Assembly (NCBI RefSeq): GCF_004745865.1
Contig: NZ_SRKZ01000002.1
Location: 806,001 to 870,000, forward strand
Reading direction: 5' to 3'
Source of the DNA: Hymenobacter wooponensis
Lineage (GTDB): Bacteria > Bacteroidota > Bacteroidia > Cytophagales > Hymenobacteraceae
DNA length: 64,000 nt
The notes below the pieces were generated by a model that was not told the DNA's origin, made no database searches, and worked only from the letters and a program-made list of their open reading frames with translations. The number at the start of each line of letters is the position of its first letter. Within the stretch, counting starts at the first letter, position 1. The translations under genes and the position numbers were made by a program. Positions 24,907-34,087 of the stretch are shown here, piece after piece.

Positions 24907-27243
24907 ATGCCCAAAAGATACTATTTCCTGCTATTACTCTGCCTGTGCCTATTGCACTGGCCTACCGCTCAAGCTCAGAAGGTAGGCCTAGTGCTAAGCG
25001 GTGGTGGAGCAAAAGGCCTAGCGCACGTGGGTGTGCTTAAAGTACTGGAGAAGAACCGCATTCCTATTGACTACATTGTAGGAACCAGCATGGGCGCCAT
25101 TGTGGGCGGTATGTATGCGGCTGGCTATTCGCCGGAGGAGATTGAGGAAATTGTGCTGAAGCCTGAGTTTCAGAATTGGGTGGCCAACCGCCCCCTGGAA
25201 GGCAAGGTGTTTAACTTTTACGATGCTGACCCTTCCCCGGCAGCTCTGCACCTAGGCCTGTCCATCGACTCGGCTTTCCGGACTCGCGTAACGCCGCGCA
25301 TCATCAACGATGCCACGCTCAACTATGTGCTGGCCACTATGCTGGCCCCGGCCGGTGCCATCTCCAACTACAACTTCGATAACCTGTTTGTGCCGTACCG
25401 GGCCGTGGCCTCAGAGGTATTTACCCGCCAGAAGGTTATCCAGCGCAGTGGCTCCCTCTCCGATGCAGTGCGCAACTCCATGGCTTTCCCGCTGGCGTTC
25501 CGGCCTATTCGGCAGGAAGATGGGCGCTACCTGTTTGATGGGGCCGTAGTCGACAACTTTCCCACCGGCGTTATCAAGGATGAGTTTAAGCCCGATGTAA
25601 TTATTGGGGTGAACGTGGGCGACGTGGCTTACAACAAGTACCCCAAGGAGAAAGACGACCAACTGCTGACCAGCACCCTCATCTTCCTGGGTTCCAATGG
25701 CGCCGATACTACCTCCGTGGGCCCCAACGGCATCTTCATTCAGCCCGATCTGACGGATTATACTGCCGCCGACTTTGGCCGGGTGCGTCGCCTGGTGGCA
25801 TTAGGCGAAAACGCTGCCAACGAGAAGTTGAGCCTCATGCTGAAGCGCATTCCGCGGCGCGAAGACACGCTATCGTTGCAGCGGCGGCGGCGGGCGTTTC
25901 AGGAGCGGGCTCCGCGCCCAAACTTCACGAGCGTAACCGTGCAGGGCTTGCCCCGGCAGCAGCAGGAGTTTGTGCGGCGGTTCTTTCAGCGCACTGGCAC
26001 CAGCTACACCCCCAGCGACATTGAGGAAGGCTACTTCCGCTTGGTCAGCAACGATTTCTTTACCAACGTGTACCCACGGGTACGCTACTCCGAAGCGCAG
26101 AAAGGGTACGGCCTCAGCATTGATGCGCGCCAGGCCAACAACCTCACCGCCGACCTGGGCGTGCTGCTCTCGTCGCGTTCCATGAGCAACTTCTATTTGG
26201 GTGGGGCCTACCGCTACCTGAGCCGTTACCTCTACACCGTGCGGGGCAACGCAACCGTGGGTCGCTTCTATAATGCTGTGCAGGGCTCTTTTCGCGTGAG
26301 CGTACCGGGCCAGATTCCGCTGTACTTCGAGCCTATTATCACCTTCAACAACCTCAACTACCAGGACACGGGCGGCCTGCTGGGCCAAAACGCGGCTACC
26401 AGCCAACTGGTGCAGCGCGACCTAAAAACGGGTATTAACGTTGGTATCAGCCCCAACTACCGCAGCCGTTATATTCTAGACCTAGGCCTGTTCACTAACC
26501 GCGACCGGTTTGCCAATACTACTGAAGTAAACAGCACCGACGAGTTAGACTTGAATCGTTTCCAGGGTGTTACGGGGGGGGTGCGCTTTGAGCGCAACTC
26601 TCTCGACCGCCGCCAATACGCTACCAAAGGCCGCCGGGTAGAATTTAACTTCCGGGGTGTAACTGGTCAGGAAAAATACGACCCCGGCACCACCTCCAAC
26701 GGCGTTATAGGGCGCACCAAAAATCAGCGCTGGATTCGCGGCTCTATATTCTCAGAGCAGTACTTCTCGCTCAGCAAAAGCGACTCGGTGGGAGCTAATA
26801 CGCATGCCTGGGGCTACCTGGTTGATGCCGTAGCCAGCACCCAGGGCGCGTTTGCTACCTATCGTTCGTCGCTGACTACCTCGGCCGCCTTCCTACCCCT
26901 CCCCGACTCCCGCACCCTCTTTCTGGATAACTACCGGGGCACGGCTTACGCCGCCGCGGGCTTGCGGTATGTGCGAGGGGTGTTTCGGGGCCTGGAGTGG
27001 CGCACCGAGGCCTACGCACACGTGCTGGTACGCCCCTGGAAGCAGGCGTTTGATAACCCCGTGCTGGTTCGTCGCTCAAATAGCGTAAGCCGCCCCTACC
27101 TGACGTTGATGACTGGCCTAGTGTACCAGACGCCCGTGGGGCCCCTCTCGGTGCAAGCCATTCACTACGACGATGACAATCACCGCTTCGGCGTCTTCGC
27201 CCACATCGGCTACGTCCTCTTCCGCGAGCGGTCCTTGGAGTAG
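24907..27243 (+). CDS. patatin-like phospholipase with C-terminal Omp85-type barrel
   Basis: A 778-residue outer-membrane protein of PlpD-like type. From ATG 24907: signal peptide to about residue 24, then the patatin domain with oxyanion loop SGGGAKGLAHVG (31-42), nucleophile GTSMG (Ser61) and the catalytic Asp in FDGAVVDNFP (about residue 210). A POTRA-like linker (SVTVQGLPRQQQEFVRRFF) follows, then a long beta-rich region ending YVLFRERSLE, as in BamA-like surface-antigen barrels. It may deliver the lipase to the surface, as PlpD does. The window start at 24811 is not needed. The gap 24704-24906 shows no gene. Confidence 0.88.
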   Translation: MPKRYYFLLLLCLCLLHWPTAQAQKVGLVLSGGGAKGLAHVGVLKVLEKNRIPIDYIVGTSMGAIVGGMYAAGYSPEEIEEIVLKPEFQNWVANRPLEGKVFNFYDADPSPAALHLGLSIDSAFRTRVTPRIINDATLNYVLATMLAPAGAISNYNFDNLFVPYRAVASEVFTRQKVIQRSGSLSDAVRNSMAFPLAFRPIRQEDGRYLFDGAVVDNFPTGVIKDEFKPDVIIGVNVGDVAYNKYPKEKDDQLLTSTLIFLGSNGADTTSVGPNGIFIQPDLTDYTAADFGRVRRLVALGENAANEKLSLMLKRIPRREDTLSLQRRRRAFQERAPRPNFTSVTVQGLPRQQQEFVRRFFQRTGTSYTPSDIEEGYFRLVSNDFFTNVYPRVRYSEAQKGYGLSIDARQANNLTADLGVLLSSRSMSNFYLGGAYRYLSRYLYTVRGNATVGRFYNAVQGSFRVSVPGQIPLYFEPIITFNNLNYQDTGGLLGQNAATSQLVQRDLKTGINVGISPNYRSRYILDLGLFTNRDRFANTTEVNSTDELDLNRFQGVTGGVRFERNSLDRRQYATKGRRVEFNFRGVTGQEKYDPGTTSNGVIGRTKNQRWIRGSIFSEQYFSLSKSDSVGANTHAWGYLVDAVASTQGAFATYRSSLTTSAAFLPLPDSRTLFLDNYRGTAYAAAGLRYVRGVFRGLEWRTEAYAHVLVRPWKQAFDNPVLVRRSNSVSRPYLTLMTGLVYQTPVGPLSVQAIHYDDDNHRFGVFAHIGYVLFRERSLE

Positions 27244-27295
27244 TTCGGTGCCGAAGTAGACTGGCCTAGGCCTGCTGCCAAGCGCTACCAAATGA

Positions 27296-27337
27296 AAAGC
27301 CCTTACTTCTTTGCCAGAGGTAAGGGCTTTTTCTTTT
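27296..27337 (+). terminator. intrinsic terminator of the patatin gene
   Basis: Arms AAAGCCCTTAC (27296-27306) and its complement (27320-27330) are followed by TTCTTTT, a classical stem with a T-tract. Confidence 0.82.
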
Positions 27338-27405
27338 ACTGAAATTACGCTCTGGCTAGGGCTATCTGCTCCGTGCTCGTGCCCTACCAGGCCTAGGCCA
27401 CTTCA

Positions 27406-28245
27406 CTAAGCTGCCGCTTCATCGGGGTACTGCGGAGGTTCCTCACCGGAGAAGTGGGGCGACGAGGGGCTGGGCCCGCACCCAGCCAGGATGGCGCATT
27501 CCAAATCTTCGCCGTGGTATAACTTTCTGAATAGCACCGTAGCCAGCCACGTAGCTAGTGGGGGTGCCACCCAGTACAGCCACAGGCCATGATACTTGCC
27601 GGCGGCTACCGCGGTGCCCAAGGTACGGGCGGGGTTGAGGCTCATACCTGAATATGGCGTCTCGAACACGATATACAGAGCTAGCAGAACACCTATCATC
27701 CAACCCGTCAGCTTCTTGAGTCGCTCAGAGTGTAAAGCCAGCAGGAGCACCAGCATCAGAATAAAGGAGATGATAAACTCAGCCGCGAAGGCCAGCGCCT
27801 CCCCGCGGGGCAGGGGTACGGGCTGCGTAACGGTAAACTTAACCGCCGGGTGCGCATACAGCGCCCCAAAGACGAGCTTCAGGACCTGCGCCGCGCCAAT
27901 AGCCCCGGCCACCTGGCCTAGCACATACCACACGGCATCGGGAGTTCGGATTTTGCCCAGCTGCCAGAAGGCGAGGGTAACAGCCGGGTTGATGTGAGCC
28001 CCCGACTGCTTGCCCCACGGGCTATACACAATGGCCACAATCACCAGCCCCATACCAAGGCCCATGAGCCAGTGCCGGGCCGAGTCGTTGGTTTGCAAGG
28101 CCTGCCGCACCGGTGAGGCCGGATGCTCGAGCAGCATGGTCAGGAGTCCACCACAGGTCACGAAGAAAGCGATGCCCATTGCTTCCGCCAGGTAGTGCCG
28201 CCAGTGCCGATGGAAAGCGGAACGTAGCTGAGAAAGGAACGACAT
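27406..28245 (-). CDS. aquaporin / MIP family channel
   Basis: A 279-residue channel from ATG 28245 (an upstream GTG at 28287 is less likely). Six membrane helices are readable, with the two NPA boxes in GAHINPAVTLAF and MSLNPARTLG. The spacing between the boxes is longer than in plain AqpZ, and the N- and C-terminal tails are extended (the C-terminus is Pro/Ser-rich). Water or glycerol/small-solute selectivity cannot be set without modelling the selectivity filter. Confidence 0.9.
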   Translation of the reverse strand: MSFLSQLRSAFHRHWRHYLAEAMGIAFFVTCGGLLTMLLEHPASPVRQALQTNDSARHWLMGLGMGLVIVAIVYSPWGKQSGAHINPAVTLAFWQLGKIRTPDAVWYVLGQVAGAIGAAQVLKLVFGALYAHPAVKFTVTQPVPLPRGEALAFAAEFIISFILMLVLLLALHSERLKKLTGWMIGVLLALYIVFETPYSGMSLNPARTLGTAVAAGKYHGLWLYWVAPPLATWLATVLFRKLYHGEDLECAILAGCGPSPSSPHFSGEEPPQYPDEAAA

Positions 28246-28332
28246 AGGCAACTGCAGAAAGGGTGGCCTAGCTAGAACGAACTCCACCGTTACCGGTTTC
28301 TACGCCCGAGCTTACTGCTTGCCTCAACCTGG

Positions 28333-30342
28333 CTAGCGCTGCACTAGAATCAGGGCCGAGGAGGCGGGCACTTCCACGGTCAGGGTTTCGCCAGCGCCTT
28401 CTACCGTCCGGATTCCCTGTGAGTTAATCTGGTCGCCGGCCAGTACCACCGAGTAGCGGCCGCCGGGAATGGGTAGGCTCGCGGCTTGGCGGTTACCGTT
28501 GAACAGCACCACAATGTTGTTCCAGGCGTCACCGCCGGCATGGTCTTTCAGGCGGTACCCGATGGTGGTAGCCGGTAGGTTGGGTAGAAACTCCAGGTGC
28601 TGCTGCACCAGCTCTTGGGTGGGCAGCCGGAAAGCGGGGTGGGCGCGCCGCAGAGCAATGAGCTGGCGGTAGAACTGGTTAATGCGTAAGTACTGCGCCT
28701 TGCGGGCCCAGTCGAGCTGGTTGACGTTGTCGGGGAGATTATAGGAGTTGTGGGAGCCACCTTTGGTCCGCAGAAAGTCGTCGCCGACGGGCAGAAACGG
28801 TACCCCTTGCGAGGTAAACACGATGGTGCTGCTGAGCAAGTCCATCTTGATCAGTTCTTCTTCTGAGGCGCCGGGGTTAGATACCGTCAGCTTATCCCAG
28901 AGCACTCGGTCGTCGTGGCAGGCTACGTAATTGATGGCCTGCATGGGCGAAGTGGCCCACGGGGCTTTTGAGTAGTTGACCTTGGTGTAATCGAGCTGGG
29001 GGTGTTGGGTGGCGGCCACAATGCCAAACTTCACGCTCTCCTCCAGGCCCGGCTGCCCGCTGGCAAAGCCGGGCTCGGTTTGGCGGGCGTAGTGGCCCTT
29101 CACGCCGTCGCGCAGCTCGTCGCCGAAGGCGGCAACGCGGTCGAGGCGGCCTACATTGGCTTTTACGGCCCGCTCCATCTCGGGCAGGGGGCTAGCACCG
29201 GCGGCCCAGCCTTCGCCGTACACGAATATGCTGTGGTCAATCTGGTCCAGGGCCACGCGCACGGCCCGCATGGTCCGGATGTCCAGGATGCCCATGAGGT
29301 CGAACCGGAACCCATCGGCGTGGTACTCCCGGGCCCAGTAGGCCACCGACTCCACGATGAGCTTGCGCACCATGGGCCGCTCCGAGGCCACTTCGTTGCC
29401 GCAGGCGGCGGCATCAGAGTAAGAGCCGTCGGGGTTGTGGCGGTAGTAGTAGCCGGGCACCAGCTGTTCAAAGGAACTACGGCCGGCATCGGCGGTATGG
29501 TTGTACACTACATCTAACACCAGCCGTAGGCCACTGTTGTGCAGGGTTTGCACCAGCTGCTTCATCTCCCGAATGCGAGACGCCGGATCGGCGGGGTCAG
29601 TGGCGTAGGAGCCTTCCGGCACGGAGTAGTTCAGTGGGTCGTAGCCCCAGTTGTAGCGGTTTTGCTGGAGCAGGCTTTCGTCGATGGAGGCAAAATCATT
29701 GGTGGGCAGCAGGTGCACGTGGGTCAGGCCGAGTTCCGTGAGATGGTCTAGGCCAGTCTTCACGCCTTCGGGGCCGCGGGTGCCACTTTCGGCCACGCCC
29801 AAGAACTTGCCCTTGTGCTGCACCCCCGACTGCGGGTGCATGGTCAGGTCGCGTACGTGCACTTCGCCAATCACAACGTCGGTGGCCTGTTTGAGCTTAG
29901 GGCGCAGGTCGTCTTCCCACTGCGGCGGGTTCACGGTGGCAGGGTCTAGCAGGGCGCCTCGGTGGCCATTTATGCCTACGGCGTGGGCGTAGGGGTCGGG
30001 CACCTCGGCGAGTTGCTTGCCCTTGATGGTGGCCTGCACCACGTAGAACTGGCCGGCCGGCTGAGCCGGCAGCGTGTAGGTCCAGGTGCCCCCCGCTGAT
30101 TTCTGCATGGCGTATTCCGCCACCGCCGTGCCGCCTGTTCCTTCCGCGTACAGCTTGAGGGCTAGTGCTTCGGCTGTAGGCGCCCACACCCGCAGGTGCG
30201 CTTGCCCCCGCACAAACGTCAGGCCCAGGTCGGGACCGTCGTAGGTGGGGTACTGGGCATAGGGGTCAGTAACGCGGGCGGTGCGGCAGGTGGTGAGCGT
30301 CAGCAAGGAGGCGAGCAGCAGGGGGAAAAACCAGAGTTTCAT
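28333..30342 (-). CDS. pulA: type I pullulanase, lipoprotein form
   Basis: Debranching GH13 enzyme acting on alpha-1,6 links of pullulan/amylopectin. The protein has 669 residues from ATG 30342. The signal peptide ends in a lipobox-like TLTTC, so it is likely envelope-anchored. An N-terminal CBM48-like domain is followed by the type I pullulanase signature YNWGYDPLNYSVPEGSY, then GH13 motifs DVVYNHT, GFRFDLMGILD (nucleophile Asp), GEGW (acid/base Glu) and ACHDDRVLWDK. The C-terminus is a beta-sandwich. No transporter or SusCD pair is adjacent. Confidence 0.92.
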   Translation of the reverse strand: MKLWFFPLLLASLLTLTTCRTARVTDPYAQYPTYDGPDLGLTFVRGQAHLRVWAPTAEALALKLYAEGTGGTAVAEYAMQKSAGGTWTYTLPAQPAGQFYVVQATIKGKQLAEVPDPYAHAVGINGHRGALLDPATVNPPQWEDDLRPKLKQATDVVIGEVHVRDLTMHPQSGVQHKGKFLGVAESGTRGPEGVKTGLDHLTELGLTHVHLLPTNDFASIDESLLQQNRYNWGYDPLNYSVPEGSYATDPADPASRIREMKQLVQTLHNSGLRLVLDVVYNHTADAGRSSFEQLVPGYYYRHNPDGSYSDAAACGNEVASERPMVRKLIVESVAYWAREYHADGFRFDLMGILDIRTMRAVRVALDQIDHSIFVYGEGWAAGASPLPEMERAVKANVGRLDRVAAFGDELRDGVKGHYARQTEPGFASGQPGLEESVKFGIVAATQHPQLDYTKVNYSKAPWATSPMQAINYVACHDDRVLWDKLTVSNPGASEEELIKMDLLSSTIVFTSQGVPFLPVGDDFLRTKGGSHNSYNLPDNVNQLDWARKAQYLRINQFYRQLIALRRAHPAFRLPTQELVQQHLEFLPNLPATTIGYRLKDHAGGDAWNNIVVLFNGNRQAASLPIPGGRYSVVLAGDQINSQGIRTVEGAGETLTVEVPASSALILVQR

Positions 30343-30410
30343 GCGGAGCGGGAATAGGCCCACAAGTTCGGGGTTTTAGGCTGTAGCCTGGTACAAGTGG
30401 CCCTGACTTG

Positions 30411-30484
30411 TTATTCCGAGAGAGCGAAGAACCGGTGTTAACCATTAGAGCAGTGGCTAGCTTCCTCCTTTCGCTCGGAATGAC
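30411..30484. repeat. imperfect inverted repeat of the TTATTCCGAG type
   Basis: Arms about 30411-30432 and 30465-30484 (TTATTCCGAGAGAGCGAAG against CTTTCGCTCGGAATGA) form an imperfect hairpin between the hydrolase 3' end and the pullulanase 5' end. It resembles the GTCATGC family in layout (outer ATGAC/GTCAT-like ends) but is more diverged. Confidence 0.6.
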
Positions 30485-30505
30485 ACTGCTAGGCCTGCCG
30501 CACGG

Positions 30506-31240
30506 CTATAACCGCCCAGCAAATGCGCGCAACAACTCCGCTACTTCTTGTGGTGCTTCGTAGGGCAGCAGGTGGCCTGCTCCACCAATAATTTCCAACG
30601 GTGTACCCGTTGGTAGCAGTGGCAGGGTTTCTAGGCCATGCACCGAGGGTGACATTACATTATCCTGGTCGCCGGCCACAATGGTGCAAGGCACTAGCAC
30701 ATTGCACATGCGGGCACTAATGTCTTCGCGACTACCGTGCAGCAGCCAAGCATCCCAGGCCAGGCGGGTGGTTTGCATGTTGTCCTTCAGAACTTGCTGA
30801 CGGATATCCTCGGGCAATGGCCTAGCGGTTATTTTCTGGAAAGTTTTCTCGGCTTCGGCCAGCTTGCCGTAGCTGCGCATGCTGGCCATCCGGTCCTCGT
30901 CGGTCATGGGTTCCGGCGTGGGTGGCGAGGGCGTGAGCAGGGCTACGCCCGCTAAGCCAGTGGGCTGGCGGGCTGCCAGTGCCAGCGCAATCTTGCCGCC
31001 CATGCTGTGACCTACTAATACATAGCGGCCTACCTGCTTTTCCGCAATGAAGCTGGCTACCTGATCGGCATACGCATCCACGGAGTAGCCACCCCCAATG
31101 GGCGGCTCCGATTCGCCGAACCCAGAAAGGTCGGGCGCTAGGAAGGGGTACACGGGGGCCAGCAGAGCCGCCACCTGCTGGAATTCGCGGCCGGAGCCGG
31201 CCCAGTAGTGCAGGCCGATAAAAGTGAGAGAGTTGGGCAT
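30506..31240 (-). CDS. alpha/beta hydrolase
   Basis: A 244-residue alpha/beta-hydrolase of the esterase/lactonase-like group. The nucleophile elbow is GHSMGG, and the oxyanion-side FIGLHYWAGSGREF lies near the start. The acid is probably in CTIVAGDQDNV, with a closing His in GGAGHLLPYEAP. There is no signal peptide, so it is cytoplasmic. It lies 56 bases downstream of oxyR in the same direction; an operon is possible but not proven. The substrate is unknown. Confidence 0.88.
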   Translation of the reverse strand: MPNSLTFIGLHYWAGSGREFQQVAALLAPVYPFLAPDLSGFGESEPPIGGGYSVDAYADQVASFIAEKQVGRYVLVGHSMGGKIALALAARQPTGLAGVALLTPSPPTPEPMTDEDRMASMRSYGKLAEAEKTFQKITARPLPEDIRQQVLKDNMQTTRLAWDAWLLHGSREDISARMCNVLVPCTIVAGDQDNVMSPSVHGLETLPLLPTGTPLEIIGGAGHLLPYEAPQEVAELLRAFAGRL

Positions 31241-31296
31241 AACCTACTTCTACGCGAACTGCGCATTTCGGGTCCGCCAGCTGAACTACACCTGGC

Positions 31297-32226
31297 CTAG
31301 CGCCACTTAATTTTCTGCTGAGCCTTACCCGCCTGTAGCCGCTCGGGCACCTGGCGCAGAATAATGTCGCGCAGAGTGGTGAGCAGCGGCAGGCGCACGA
31401 AGCCGTGGTGCACCACCAGGCTAATTTCGCGCACTGGCTCGGGAGCTTCAAAGCGCTTCACCATGGGGTTATCGAGCTCAGACAGCACCGAAAGCTCGGG
31501 CACTAGGGTATAGCCGTGGTTGTGGCGCACCAGCTGCTTGAGCGTTTCAATTGACCCGCTTTCGTAGGTAAAAGGCCGCGTAGTGTCCACGGGGGCCGGC
31601 GAGCAGATATTGAGTACTTGGTGACGGAAGCAATGGCCCTCCTGTAGCAGCCATAGGCCCGGTGCGCCCATATCCTGGGGGCTGATGGTGGCCTGGGGGT
31701 ACAGCTCGTGGTTTTCAGAAATGTAGCCGAGGAAGGGCTCTTCCAGCACCGGAATTTCGCGCAGCTGCCGGTCGTCGAGGGGCGTTACCAGTAGGCCTAT
31801 ATCCAACTGGTTGTCCTTGAGCTGCTGCAATATCTGGGCCGACTGCAGCTCCTCTACCTGCACCCGCAGCTTAGGGTAACGCTCCACCAGCTCCACCAGA
31901 AACAGCGGCACCAGGTAGGGCGCCAGCGTCGGGATGATACCCAGGCGCAACTCTCCCACCAGCTCGTCTTTCTCCACCTGCACTACCTCACGCAACTGCT
32001 GCACCTCGCGTAGCACCCGCCGAGCCTGCTGCACCACCTTTATGCCCACGGCCGTGGGCTGCACGCCCTTAGTGGTGCGGTCGAACAAGAGCACACCTAG
32101 CTCCTCCTCCAGCTTCTGTAGCTGCATGCTAAGCGTCGGCTGCGTGACGTGGCACTTCTCCGCCGCCAGCACAAACTGCCGGTGTGTATCAAGTGCTACC
32201 AGGTACTCTAACTGCTGAATATTCAT
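31297..32226 (-). CDS. oxyR: LysR-type peroxide sensor OxyR
   Basis: A 309-residue LysR regulator with an N-terminal winged HTH (MNIQQLEYLVALDTHRQFVLAAEKC...). The redox pair is in LLQEGHCFRHQVLNIC: Cys199 and Cys208, the same positions as the disulfide-forming pair of E. coli OxyR. It is divergent from catalase, with a matching operator in the 210-base gap. These three facts together make the assignment strong. The stop TAG lies in TAGGCCA. Confidence 0.93.
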   Translation of the reverse strand: MNIQQLEYLVALDTHRQFVLAAEKCHVTQPTLSMQLQKLEEELGVLLFDRTTKGVQPTAVGIKVVQQARRVLREVQQLREVVQVEKDELVGELRLGIIPTLAPYLVPLFLVELVERYPKLRVQVEELQSAQILQQLKDNQLDIGLLVTPLDDRQLREIPVLEEPFLGYISENHELYPQATISPQDMGAPGLWLLQEGHCFRHQVLNICSPAPVDTTRPFTYESGSIETLKQLVRHNHGYTLVPELSVLSELDNPMVKRFEAPEPVREISLVVHHGFVRLPLLTTLRDIILRQVPERLQAGKAQQKIKWR

Positions 32227-32310
32227 ACGCTTACTGGCCTAGAACAGCTCTGCGCCTACCGCGCAAACACTAGTCCTCTGCGGGCTAACCCGTCTGCCCA
32301 ACTTCCAAAT

Positions 32311-32345
32311 ATAGACACTGTCTATACTAGTATAAAAACAATCGA
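32311..32345. promoter_or_regulatory. OxyR operator between oxyR and catalase
   Basis: ATAG (32311-32314), seven bases, CTAT (32322-32325) is an exact half of the E. coli OxyR consensus ATAG-N7-CTAT. A further seven bases on, a weaker half begins (TAAA, seven bases, GATT). Downstream, AACCTTTG at about 32370 could be the catalase -7 box, which would place the operator just upstream of the promoter for activation. Confidence 0.7.
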
Positions 32346-32436
32346 TTTTACTTATACCCAAGTAAGCTCAACCTTTGTCACACCTCAACTGGCCTAGCGG
32401 GCCGGAATCACACGCGCACCTCCTTACTCTACTCCC

Positions 32437-33951
32437 ATGGAAGAATCAACCCAACCCAAGAAACTGACTACCGCTTCCGGCCGCCCGATTTTCGACAACC
32501 AAAACACGCAGTCGGCGGGGGCGCGCGGCCCGCTGTTGCTCCAGGACTACTTCCTGCACGAGAAATCGGCTCACTTCAACCGCGAGCGTACCCCCGAGCG
32601 CGTGGTGCATGCTAAGGGCAGTGGCGCCTACGGTAAGTTCACTGTCACCCACGATATCACCCACCTGACCCGCGCCAAGCTGTTCAGCAAAGTGGGCAAC
32701 GAGTGCAAGATGTTCGCCCGGTTCAGCACGGTGGGCGGCGAGAAAGGCTCGGCCGATACGGAGCGTGACCCCCGCGGTTTTGCCCTGAAATTCTACACCG
32801 AAGACGGCAACTGGGACCTGGTGGGCAATAACACGCCCGTGTTCTTCGTGAAGGACCCCATCAAGTTCATGGACTTCATTCATACCCAGAAGCGGGAGGC
32901 GCGCAGCAACCTGAAGTCGCCGACGATGATGTGGGACTACTGGAGCCTGAACCCCGAGAGCCTGCACCAGGTCACGATTCTGATGTCGGACCGCGGCACG
33001 CCCTACGGCTACCGCCATATGCACGGCTACGGCTCGCACACTTTCTCGCTGATTAATGCCCAGAATGAGCGCGTGTGGGTGAAATTCCACTTCCGGACCC
33101 AGCAGGGCGTTAAGAACCTGACCAGCGAAGAGGCCACCCGCCTGAAGGGGGAAAACCCCGATTTCGCACAGCAGGACCTGGTGGAGGCCATCGACAACGG
33201 CAACTTCCCGAAGTGGACCATGTTCATCCAGACCATGACTGAGGAGCAGGCCCGCGACTTCCGCTGGAACCCCTTCGACCTGACCAAAGTGTGGCCCCAG
33301 GGTGAGTTTCCGCTGCAGGAAGTGGGCGTAATGGAGCTGAACGAGGTGCCCGCAAACTACCACGCCCACGTAGAGCAGTCGGCTTTCGCACCGGCCCACG
33401 TGGTGGATGGCATTGGCTACTCGCCGGATAAAATGCTGCAGGGCCGCATCCTGAGCTACCCCGATGCCCAACGCTACCGCATTGGCGCTAACTATGAGCA
33501 CCTGCCCGTAAATGCCTGCCCCTTCGGCTTCAGCAACTACCAGCGCGACGGGCACATGGCCCTCGGCGACAACGGCGGCCCCGGCCCGAACTACTTCCCC
33601 AACTCCTTCAACGGCCCCGTAGAAGACAAGACCCAGGGCGAGCCAGCCCAGGAGCTCGACGGCTTTGCCGCTCGCTACGACCGCAACGAAGGCCCCGGCA
33701 ACGACGACCACTACACCCAGGCCGGCAACCTGTTCCGCCTGCTCGACGCCCAGGCTCAGCGCAACCTCATCGACAACGTGGTAGGCTCCATGAGCGGCAT
33801 CAGCGGCCCCAAGAAAGACCTCATCACGCAGCGCCAGCTCTGCCACTGGTTCCGCGCCGATATCCGCCTGGGCATGGCCATTGCCAAAGGCTTAGGCGTG
33901 GATGTAGAAATGCCCACCCAGCACCCCCAGCCTGCCGAAGCAGCTGTTTAA
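32437..33951 (+). CDS. katA: catalase (small-subunit, clade 3 type)
   Basis: Heme catalase of 504 residues that dismutates hydrogen peroxide. Catalytic His58 is in RVVHAKGSGAYG. FARFSTVGGEKGSADTERDPRGFA is the distal/NADPH-side block, and the proximal heme Tyr is in LSYPDAQRYRIG. The length fits the small-subunit group. It is divergent from oxyR with an OxyR operator between them, so it is probably peroxide-induced. An intrinsic terminator follows at 33983. Confidence 0.96.
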   Translation: MEESTQPKKLTTASGRPIFDNQNTQSAGARGPLLLQDYFLHEKSAHFNRERTPERVVHAKGSGAYGKFTVTHDITHLTRAKLFSKVGNECKMFARFSTVGGEKGSADTERDPRGFALKFYTEDGNWDLVGNNTPVFFVKDPIKFMDFIHTQKREARSNLKSPTMMWDYWSLNPESLHQVTILMSDRGTPYGYRHMHGYGSHTFSLINAQNERVWVKFHFRTQQGVKNLTSEEATRLKGENPDFAQQDLVEAIDNGNFPKWTMFIQTMTEEQARDFRWNPFDLTKVWPQGEFPLQEVGVMELNEVPANYHAHVEQSAFAPAHVVDGIGYSPDKMLQGRILSYPDAQRYRIGANYEHLPVNACPFGFSNYQRDGHMALGDNGGPGPNYFPNSFNGPVEDKTQGEPAQELDGFAARYDRNEGPGNDDHYTQAGNLFRLLDAQAQRNLIDNVVGSMSGISGPKKDLITQRQLCHWFRADIRLGMAIAKGLGVDVEMPTQHPQPAEAAV

Positions 33952-33982
33952 ATACACTCGACCTCGCACACCTATTTGCAAG

Positions 33983-34012
33983 AAAAGCCAGCCCGTTTGG
34001 GCTGGCTTTTTC
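33983..34012 (+). terminator. intrinsic terminator of catalase
   Basis: Arms AAAAGCCAGCCC (33983-33994) and its complement (33999-34010) with loop GTTT, then T-rich sequence. Confidence 0.85.
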
Positions 34013-34087
34013 GATTTTAGCCGAAGGACCTAGGGTGCCTGACCTAAGACCGCAGCATTGACCCTGGTCAAAAGCTTGGCACATAGG

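Noticed and set aside
32446..33846. 466-residue open frame antisense to catalase
   Set aside because: It mirrors the catalase codon pattern and has Val/Ala/Gly-rich, motif-free sequence; a GC-rich shadow frame.
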